Source: Candidatus Aminicenantota bacterium
GTDB taxonomy: Bacteria; Acidobacteriota; Aminicenantia; UBA2199
Length of the DNA stretch: 6,421 bases
Assembly: GCA_024644125.1 (NCBI GenBank)
Contig: JAHELQ010000006.1
Coordinates: 13,506 to 19,926 of the forward strand
Reading direction: 5' to 3'
Shown here: piece by piece, positions 1 through 6,421 of the stretch
How the letters are laid out: the number at the start of each line of letters is the position of its first letter
Position numbering within the stretch: the first letter of the stretch is position 1
Translations under genes and position numbers: made by a program
The notes under the pieces: model-generated
Database searches by the model: none
The model's input: only the letters and a program-made list of their open reading frames with translations
What the model was told of the DNA's origin: nothing

Positions 1-132
1 CTCCACCTCGCCGTATCCCTCTTCCAACCGTTGCCATTGGCCATCCGCCAATTTAGGCCGCCCCGCCTCGCTCAACGCCCGCTCCAGAATCGAGGACGCC
101 GGCCGGGACACGCCGATCTCCCGCAGCAGATG
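1..132 (-). other. Start of the next domain, possibly a C-methyltransferase (partial)
   Basis: Residues 2097-2140 follow KR2 and run off the left edge. A linker with LLREIGVSRPASSILERAL leads to WQRLEEGYGEVE. A W-x(2)-L-x(2)-G[FY]-x(2)-[LV]E pattern resembles, from memory, the beginning of PKS C-methyltransferase domains (helix before LL...L). The KR2 type fits that order (KS-KR-cMT-ACP). No SAM-binding motif is inside the window, so this call rests on a few residues only; an ordinary linker to an ACP remains possible. Confidence 0.35.
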
Positions 133-3100
133 CTCCCTGCCTCTGAGAACCAACATCTGGACCGCCGGATTGCTCAAGACTGACTCGACGGCGGCAAGTC
201 CCTCTTGCGCTGAAAATGGAACGAGTCCCACCTTCTCCATACTCAGGCGGACACGTTCATCCAGCACATCGCTGTCTCTTTGCCAATATCCCCAGTTGAT
301 CACCCTCACCGGATACCGCCGGCGCTGGTCAAGATAAGCCGCTAGAGCGTCTTCAAACACATTTCCCGCCACATAATTGGCCATGCCCGCTTCGGCGATA
401 AACGATTGAGCGGAGGAGAAAAACAACAGGAAATCTAGATCTTCTTCCCGCAGCAGGTGTTGCAACAGGAAGGCGCCGGCCACTTTCGGAGCTAATCCAA
501 GACAGAACACCGTCTCGTCCATGTTCTCAACGGCTTGATTGGCGATGGCCATCGCCGAGTGTATCACGCCGTTCAAGGCGCCGAACCGTTCCTTGCAAGC
601 GGCGACGCACTCTCGCATCGCCGTCTCGTCCGTGACATCCGCCTCGAAATAAACGATCGCCGCCCCCAGCGATTGCAGGCGGGCGATTTCATCAGCCTGG
701 GCGGCAGCCAGAGGTTTGCGGCCGGTAAGAACCAGATTTGCCTTGAAATTCTTCGCCAGGTACCCGCACACATCCATCCCGATCCGGCCTGCGCCGCCGA
801 CAATCAAATATGTTCCCTTTTCCTTGAAAAAACTCCGCTCGGGCCGGGAAAAGGGCGCCGGCTCCAACACGCGGATATAACGGGATCCTCCCCGCAGAGC
901 TGATACAGATCCCCGGAGATGGCCCGGTTCCCGCACGATGGCATCGATTACCGCGTCCTTGCGCGGTCCTAAAAATTCTTCGATGGAAATATCGACACAA
1001 CTGACGGTCCAGCGGGGAAACTCCCGGGCCAACACCGCAGCAAAACCATGAAGGGAAGCGCAATAAGGATTGCCGATAGCGCCGGATACCGGACAACCGT
1101 CATTGGTGACGATCTTTATTGCCAGAGGCCGTAGCGACAGGCCGTCGGAGCACAATTGTTTCACCAGGCGGAACAAGGCGACTACACCTTTCTCCTGGAT
1201 TCCGGCAAAATCTTCGACACGTTCTATATCCACCACTTCCCGGATACCGCCGAAGAAATAAATCACACAACCCTCGCTGCCAACGCCCGAAAATCGCTTC
1301 TGATCAAAAGCGTCGTCGAAGCTCAATTCGATTTTCCCTTCCCCGGCGTACGCGGCGGAAACGGCGGTTTTCAGAGCTTCTCCTTCAGATCCGTACACAA
1401 ATACGATTTGTCCCTGTCCCTCAGGCTCCGATGCCGCGATGGATTCTTGCGGCGAAGCTTCCTTCCAACGGGTGATATAATGGAAAGATTCCGGTTCATC
1501 GATGATATCCGGACGCTTGCCCGATGAAGGGAGTGATACCCAGAGTCGCTTCCTTGCGAAGGGGTAGACGGGCAACGGAAGTCGCCTCATCCGGCGGCGG
1601 CCGTACAACAACCGCCAATCCAGATCGGTCCCGGCGGCCCACAACGCGGCGATCTTTTCCAGTTTCCCTTTTTCGAGCAGGCTTCGCAAAAACACTTCGC
1701 CCTCTTCGCCGTCCACCAGTAATCGCCCATCCCGGTTTTTCACATTGCCGGCGAACACACCATCGTATTGAGTGTCACCTTCTATAAATCCAGTTAATTT
1801 TACCAGCAACTCCTCCTGGGAGACCGCCAGTACCGCCAATCGCTCGGCCATCGCATCCCTGCCGGTTTGCAAGGTGTAAGCGATGTCCTCCAGAGCCCAT
1901 CCGCCGCCATGGTTCCCTTTGAAGGTTTGCAAGTATTCCCTCAAACAAACGGCGTAAGCCTGGAGCCGTTCACGGTTCCGGGCGGATAGCACAAACAATG
2001 CCGGCCGATTAGCGGCCTGGAGAGCGGGCTCGCGAAGAGGTAGATCTTCCGCGCGGTACTCTTCCAGAATGATATGGGCATTGGCGCCGCCAATGCCGAA
2101 GGAGCTGATCCCAGCCCGCCTGGGGACAGGCTCGCCGTTCTCATCCGCCAGCCGTTTCCACGCGGTGGAATATCTGGCGATGGCGAAGGGGCTGTCGTCC
2201 AACTTTATATAAGGATTCAATTCTTCAAAATTGCGGTTTCCAGGAATAGCGCGATGGATCATCGCCAGTACCACGGTTATCAAGCCGGCGATGCCTGCTG
2301 CCGACTCAAGATGCCCGATGTGGGTTTTTACCGTTCCCACCAGAATGTGAGGCTGAGCTGGAATCGGTTTGTTCCATCCGGCGTAGATGTGTTCAAACGC
2401 CTTTTTCAACGCGTTGATTTCCAGAGGATCTCCGAGAGATGTACCGGTACCGTGAGCTTCGATGTAACCGATGGTGTCGGGATCGATCCGTGCCGCTTCG
2501 TGAACGTTGCGTAATAATTCAGCCTGGGCGGTGGGATTCGGCGTACTGAAGGAATTCGTGTGCCCGCCGTGATTGACGCCGGAGCCGCGAATCACGGCGT
2601 AGATATGGTCGCCGTCCCGGCGGGCGTCTTGCAGCGGTTTGAGCAGTACCGCCCCCACCCCTTCGCCCCGGACATAACCATTGGCCCGCTTGTCGAAAGT
2701 GTAGCAGGTTCCATTCGGCGAGAGCATTCCCGAACCAGCCTGAATCAAGAACAAATAAGGATCCGCCAGTAAATTCACCCCTCCGGCCACAGCTATCCGG
2801 CACTCGCCCGCGCGAATCGCGTCGATAGCGCGGTGCACCGCCACCAGCGAACTTGAGCACGCGGTGTCGATGGCCTCGCTTGGTCCGCGCCAATCCATGA
2901 AGTAGGAGACGCGGTTGGCCACCATGAAGTGCAATTGTTCGGTGCTGGAACGGTCCACCAGTTCAGTCGTCTTCTGGTAATCGAAGGTGGAGACGCCCAC
3001 GAACACGCCGATGTTTTCTCCGCGCAACCGCGACGCCGCGTACCCGGCGTCCTCCACCACATGCCACGACGTTTCCAGGAACAACCGGCTCTGCGGATCC

Positions 3101-6100
3101 ATCAATTCGGCGTCCCTGGGGGCGATATTAAAGAACAACGGATCGAATTTATCCGCGTCAGGCATAAAACCGCCCCATTTAGTGGCGCAATCGCCATCGC
3201 TGCGGGAGGATGCAGGGCGATACTCCCGCCAATCCCAACGATCCGGCGGAATTGTGGTGATGAGCGGGCGTCCGGCCGACAGATTCTTCCAGAATGAATC
3301 GAGATCTTCCGATTGGGGAAATCTCCCGCTCATGCCGATAATGGCGGCGGCTCTGTCCGTGGGTGAGAACGTCGCAGGAAGCGTAGGCGCCGGAGCGAAA
3401 ACATCTGCGTCTACTGGATCCTCTCCAGGAGAATCTCCCGCTTCGGACTCCCAGTGGCTCGAATATTCTTCGACCAAATAACCGGCGATCGATCCCAGTG
3501 TGCCATGTTCAAAGAACACATCCGGCGTCACTTTAAAATCGAACGTCCGGTTCAACCGCTGCGCCAATTCAGTGAAGCTGATGGAATCGAAACCATACGA
3601 GCTCAAATCTTTATCCACCCGGATTTTTTCCCTGTCAATCTTCAACAGATCCGCTACCATTTCCAGAAGTTGTTTTTCAAAGTCTTTTTTGCCATCCATA
3701 AGTTTTTCCTTTGTTTTCCCGCGCCTGTCCCCGGAATCCCCGGAATCCGCTAAAATAGTCACCGCCGCCATCATCCTGTCCCGCACACCTTCCAACACTC
3801 CAATTTGGGGCCAGGGACATACCAAACCCCAATCGAACGCTAAGGCGCCTGCGGCGGTACTGAGCGGCTTGATACCGGTTTGTTTGAAAATCTCCTCCGC
3901 CAGGCTGACTTCGATTTTCATCCCTCCGTTTTCCCATAACGGCCAGTTGAGACTCAGAGTCTTGCCCCGCCGCGTCCCGCCGGCTGTCAAACGTTCTCGA
4001 TACAAAGCGAAACGATCGAGAAAACTATTGGCGAAGCCGTAATCGCACTGGCCATAATTACCGGTCAACGCGGTCAGTGATGAAAACATCACGAAAAAGT
4101 CCAGAGGTTCGCCGCGGGTTTCCTCATCCAACCATACCGCACCCATTATTTTAGGCGCCAGCACTGCGCGTAGTTGTTCGATACTCTTGTCCCGGATCAA
4201 CGCGTCGCGCACAATACCGGCTGCGTGAATCACTCCGTTGACGATGCCGAATCGCTCTTTGGCAGAGGCGATCAACCCTCGCGTCTGCTCCCGGCTAGAA
4301 ATATCCGATTCGACATACGATGCCTCCGCGCCAGCGGAGAGAAGCTTTTGTAACAGTTCCTCCCTTTCGGGAGTCAGGGGTCCGATATCCGCCAATATCA
4401 GCTTTACCGGCCCTATGACCGCCAAATGCTCCGCGAATAACGCGCCCAAACCGCCCGTCCCGCCGGTAATGATGTAAACGCCGTTCTCCTTCACGATGGA
4501 AGGCTGCCTCGAATCGGTTTCGTCCGCCGCTGGCGCTTCCCGGAGGCATCCGGCCATCCGCCGCCCCCCCTCGTACGCGACCTCTGTACGGGAGGGCGTG
4601 TCATCCAGGCATTCCCGCATCATTACATCGGGCAGAAGAGGATACTCTTCAAGCGACAGGGAGGGTACCGATACATTGCGAAATTCCATGCGGGGATTTT
4701 CCCGTGAAATGGAATTGGTGAATCCCGGCAGAGCCGCGTATACAGGATTGCTCTCTTCCGGCGTACCGGGGAAAAAGGACAAAAACCGGCAAGCGTGTTC
4801 GAGCTTAAGCCCGGCGTACGCTTTCACAAAATTGAAGACCGGGTAGACACTCAGCCTTAACTGCCCTTCCAGCGCATCCGCCGTCGCCAGGAATGGGCAA
4901 TTCCTCATCCACAAATACAAAAACAGCGCTGGCAACCGGTCGCGATCCATAAGAGTCTTGAGCAATGTGTCAAAATCTTCGAGCGCGTGGGGCGCGATTT
5001 CAAACCGGTCCGGCCCCAATTCACGGAACCTGTCACCCGGCCGTACCAAAACCGGACGGCACCAGGAGGAGATACTCTCGAAAACATCGGTTCCATCGTC
5101 AAAAAGGAGAACTGGAGAGGACGAATCAAGCGTCGCTCCGCCCCGGACGGCAGCGTCCGTAGGCTCCCAGCAGGGGCTGTAGTAAACCGTGTCGAATGCC
5201 GAACGGATCTTCGGCGTCCGGGAAACAACTGGAATGGCCGCTCGCTTGAAGGGACGAAACGAAAAATCCCCCATGCGGACCACAACCCGCCCGTCGCCAG
5301 CCAACAGCCAGGCGTTGAACCGCAAATCCTCAGGCCGTGTCGCGGCGTGCTCCCCACAGCGGACATACACATATTCCGGTTTTCGCTTTGGATCCACAAT
5401 CTCGACACTACCTGCCACATAGGGAAGGTACAGCATCTCCACCGCGAAGCCCCGTTCGTAGCCGAAAGCCACCATCGTCTGGATGGCGGCGTCGGTCAAG
5501 ACCGGATGCAGCACGAACAAATCTCGATCTTTCTGCTGCTCCGGTATGATTCCGATCTTCGCGATCGCCTCGTCCCGGTTGCGGTAAAATTCCAGCATTC
5601 CCATGAAGCGCGGTCCGATCTTACCGCCGTTGGCATTGATGCGGTCGTAATAGAGAGCGGCCTCGGTCTCGCCGCCAGTCGAACGTTCGATGATTTCCTG
5701 GATATTCAGCCGCTCGGCAGCGGACTGGAGCCCCTCGTCCACGGCTCCGTACTCCAGATACCCCACCGCGTGCTGCACATCGCCTACCTTGAGCTGGAAT
5801 TCCACCCAATGATCCCGTTCCCGTTTATGAAACGTTACTCGCACCTCTTGCGGGCTGCCTGAAATGGTGAGAGGACGGGATATGGCGATATTACCGAACT
5901 TGCCGGCGCAAGAAGTTGGAGATGCCAATTGGGCGGCGGCCCGCGCCATCTCAATATAGGCTACGGCGGGCAAAGTGTTGCCATGATCGGCGATAAAAAA
6001 TTCCTGCCCTGTAAAAACCCTGGAAAAAACAATCTCAGTGAAGGTGGACAGATTTTTGTCAACCAGGATATGCAACGGCTGTTCCGAACCAGTCTTCGCG

Positions 6101-6421
6101 CCAAAACCGCCGGCGGCTCTCATGGGCACCCCTTCGGGACCGAAGGGCCAGAACGTCTCGGCTGCAAACGGATAGGTGGGAAGTGAAACTCGCCGCGCAG
6201 GACCATCCATGTAGAATGAACTCCAATCCACATTGCCGCCGGACACCCAGTTTTTTGCCGCCGCGACCGGATCATCGCCAACGCGTTGCGCCGCGCCTCC
6301 CCGGACCTTTTCGTTATAGCCGGAAAATACTGTAAGGCCATCGCTTCCTTCCCGCAAGTACCGGGCCAATTTTTCCCTGCACTCGTCCATACTGCCGGCG
6401 ATCAATGCCAACCGCGCCTCC
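1..6421 (-). CDS. Trans-AT type modular polyketide synthase, internal fragment (linker-DH-KR-ACP-KS-linker-KR)
   Basis: A single minus-strand frame is open for 2140 codons across the window and continues past both edges, so start and stop codons are not visible. It encodes a cytoplasmic multidomain assembly-line enzyme that extends and reduces an acyl chain held on the phosphopantetheine arm of its ACP. Diagnostic motifs occur in the expected order: a DH with HP...DAAIQ (res 305-314), KR1 with TGGTGGLG (652-659), an ACP with GFDSI (Ser946), a KS with DTACSSS (Cys1188), EAHGTGT and IGHLE, and KR2 with GGAGRIG (1875-1881). No AT (GHSxG), ER or thioesterase domain is present. Each KS is followed by the short linker ending in LPxxYPF that is typical of trans-AT synthases, so malonyl units should come from a separate AT. 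Intact active-site residues and the absence of frameshifts argue for a functional gene. The product and the name of the cluster are unknown. Confidence 0.96.
133..1485 (-). other. Ketoreductase KR2 (structural plus catalytic subdomains), without the B-type Asp
   Basis: Residues ~1646-2096 form the second ketoreductase. The structural half starts at FHYITRWKEAS and includes NPYCASLHGFAAVLAREFPR. The catalytic half binds NADPH through GGAGRIG (1875-1881) and has a complete catalytic set: Lys1979 (LAPKV), Ser2003 (FFSSAQS), Tyr2016 and Asn2020 (GMANYVAGN). It should therefore reduce the keto group formed by the KS of its own module. At the position seven residues after the His of VIHSAMAIAN it has Asn1961, not the Asp of B-type KRs, and the A-type Trp eight residues before the Tyr is also absent (Ile), so stereochemistry cannot be called firmly. 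The RVINWGYW segment near its end resembles KRs of trans-AT modules that carry a C-methyltransferase. No DH lies between this KR and its KS, so a hydroxyl may be kept. Confidence 0.92.
1540..2058 (-). other. Post-KS linker domain (AT-less, trans-AT type)
   Basis: Residues ~1455-1627 form the linker that packs against the KS. It starts after the KS with ALFVLSARNRERLQAYA, continues through LEDIAYTLQTGRDAM and RLAVLAVSQEEL, and ends with LDWRLLY and LPLPVYPFARKRLW (LPLPVYPF at 1614-1621). No acyltransferase is inserted: KR2 begins about 20 residues after this motif. This layout is the main evidence that the synthase depends on an acyltransferase supplied in trans. In cis-AT enzymes an AT of ~300 residues with GHSxG would stand here. 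Confidence 0.88.
2059..3351 (-). other. Ketosynthase (KS) domain, condensing type
   Basis: Residues ~1024-1454 (~430 aa, normal length) form a beta-ketoacyl synthase, which takes the chain from the upstream ACP and condenses it with an extender unit. It opens with IIGMSGRFPQS and ends with FGIGGANAHIILEE (1441-1454). The catalytic triad is complete: Cys1188 in DTACSSS, His1323 in EAHGTGTSLGDP and His1370 in IGHLESAAG. The retained HGTGT histidine indicates a condensing KS and not a non-elongating KS0, which usually loses it. FDKRANGYVRGEG is also standard. One small deviation is KTHIGHLE, where most PKS ketosynthases have KxNIGHLE (His1367 in place of Asn). In trans-AT systems the KS clade correlates with the structure of the incoming chain; the upstream DH-KR module predicts an olefin or a hydroxyl at that beta carbon. 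Confidence 0.96.
3451..3699 (-). other. Acyl carrier protein (ACP) domain
   Basis: Residues ~908-990 form a single carrier protein, the four-helix domain that holds the growing chain as a thioester. The segment DLSSYGFDSISFTELAQRLN contains the phosphopantetheine attachment site Ser946 in the GFDSI motif. The third part (VTPDVFFEHGTLGSIAGYL) matches the usual end of trans-AT ACPs. It closes the upstream module: a lysine-rich linker (KTKEKLMDGKKDFEK) joins it to KR1, and a Pro/Ala-rich stretch of ~35 residues joins it to the next KS. There is only one ACP, not the tandem arrangement often found at branching modules, and I see none of the extra features linked to beta-branching. DNA coding for its first part is clearly more AT-rich than its surroundings. 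Confidence 0.95.
3731..3748 (-). repeat. 9-bp tandem duplication in the KR1-ACP linker
   Basis: The plus-strand unit ccggaatcc occurs twice head to tail (3731-3739 and 3740-3748). On the coding strand it gives the repeated peptide DSGDSGD (res 892-898). It keeps the frame and lies in the flexible, charged linker between the reductase and the carrier protein, where length changes are usually tolerated. It is probably a simple slippage duplication. Confidence 0.75.
3790..5208 (-). other. Ketoreductase KR1 (structural plus catalytic subdomains), predicted B-type
   Basis: Residues ~405-877 form a PKS ketoreductase of the short-chain dehydrogenase fold, which reduces the beta-keto group with NADPH. 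The non-catalytic subdomain begins near YYSPCWEP (res 413-420) and contains NPVYAALPGFTNS and the ENP segment typical of that half. A variable linker of ~30 residues leads to the catalytic half with the nucleotide-binding motif TGGTGGLG (652-659). The catalytic set is complete: Lys757 (LAPKIMG), Ser781 (MFSSLTA), Tyr794 (GQCDYGFAN) and Asn798, with the usual 13-residue Ser-Tyr spacing. Asp739, seven residues after the His of VIHAAGIVRD, is the aspartate that marks B-type KRs, which give D-configured (usually 3R) hydroxyls. It belongs to the same module as the preceding DH and the following ACP. Confidence 0.93.
5245..6081 (-). other. Dehydratase (DH) domain with shortened catalytic-His loop
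   Basis: Residues ~114-392 form a PKS dehydratase, a double hot-dog fold that removes water from a beta-hydroxyacyl-ACP to give an enoyl-ACP. The start (PLHILVDKN, then FTGQEFFIADH) and the end (GDFSFRPFK) match the domain limits common in trans-AT synthases. The second catalytic motif is intact: HPVLTDAAIQ gives Asp310 and Gln314 in the DxxxQ pattern. The first motif is unusual. The catalytic histidine (His146) is followed by GNTLP, so His and Pro are five residues apart instead of nine and the central xxxG part is missing, while the helix after it (AVAYIEMAR) is normal. Because Pro151 and Asp310 are kept, the pattern does not fit what I recall of double-bond-shifting DH domains. Activity is uncertain; it may be a slow or inactive DH, or a natural subclass with a short loop. 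Confidence 0.88.
6142..6420 (-). other. C-terminal part of post-KS linker of the upstream module (partial)
   Basis: Residues 1-93 read as the last part of the adaptor that follows a ketosynthase. The stretch RLALIAGSMDECREKLARYL resembles RLAVLAVSQEELLVKL in the complete linker further along the same protein. Both end with a W-containing segment (VDWSSFY here, LDWRLLY there) and a YPF motif: LPTYPF at residues 80-85 with FW shortly after. This repetition shows that a KS lies just upstream, outside the right edge of the window, and that the DH follows that linker without an acyltransferase between them. Confidence 0.8.

Noticed and set aside
1540..2058. An acyltransferase after the KS
   Set aside because: The segment is only ~170 residues, has no GHSxG and matches the post-KS linker; no AT motif occurs anywhere in the frame.
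3697..3699. A gene boundary at this ATG, dividing the window into two PKS genes
   Set aside because: The reading frame continues without a stop from KR1 through the linker into the ACP, so one protein is the simplest reading; the start-like signal is kept only as a low-interest finding.
3677..3937. A minus-strand open frame of 86 codons overlapping the KR1-ACP joint
   Set aside because: It is in a different frame from the PKS, has an Arg/Gly-rich composition and overlaps conserved KR1 and ACP sequence.
4987..5862. A 291-codon plus-strand open frame, the longest complete frame with start and stop
   Set aside because: It is the codon-aligned antisense of the DH and KR1 coding region. Its translation shows no recognisable domain, while the opposite strand encodes clear PKS motifs over the same bases.
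5245..6081. DH read as a pyran synthase or a double-bond-shifting DH
   Set aside because: The motif Pro and the DxxxQ Asp are both retained and only one DH-like domain is present; the short loop alone does not support either label.
1..6421. Plus-strand small open frames elsewhere (for example 2987-3481, 3500-4042, 1156-1527)
   Set aside because: All lie opposite conserved KS, ACP, KR or linker sequence and have low-information, Arg/Ser/Pro-rich translations, as expected for shadows of a moderately GC-rich gene.

Overview
The whole window is the interior of one very large gene on the minus strand. Reading the complement from position 6420 down to 1, in the frame whose codons sit on plus-strand positions 3k+1 to 3k+3, gives 2140 codons with no stop. 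Neither the start nor the end of the gene is inside the window. I translated this frame by hand, codon by codon; residue numbers below count from the first full codon at the right edge (6418-6420 = residue 1).

The protein is a modular polyketide synthase (PKS). In protein order it shows: the tail of a post-ketosynthase linker (res 1-93), a dehydratase (DH, ~114-392), a ketoreductase (KR1, ~405-877), an acyl carrier protein (ACP, ~908-990), a ketosynthase (KS, ~1024-1454), a post-KS linker (~1455-1627), a second ketoreductase (KR2, ~1646-2096), and 44 residues that probably begin the next domain. This is the end of one module, (KS)-DH-KR-ACP, followed by the start of the next, KS-KR-. Each KS-linker runs straight into the reductive domains. 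There is no acyltransferase and no GHSxG motif, so this is a trans-AT type PKS, loaded by a separate acyltransferase encoded elsewhere.

If all domains work, module n reduces its beta-keto group and may dehydrate it to an olefin. The KS then adds two carbons, and KR2 reduces the new beta-keto group to a hydroxyl, which may be retained because no DH is seen after this KS. The KR2 sequence and the last residues suggest that a C-methyltransferase follows. The main oddity is the DH: the loop carrying its catalytic histidine is four residues shorter than the usual HxxxGxxxxP motif, so dehydration in module n is uncertain.

The source is a bacterium with GC content roughly in the mid-to-high 50s (estimated by eye). 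Trans-AT PKSs of this kind occur in Bacillus, proteobacteria, Acidobacteria, Verrucomicrobia and symbionts such as Entotheonella. The composition argues against Bacillus, but I cannot name the taxon or the product. There is no intergenic DNA, RNA gene, mobile element, CRISPR array, promoter or terminator that I can support. Other open frames on either strand are shadows of this coding sequence.
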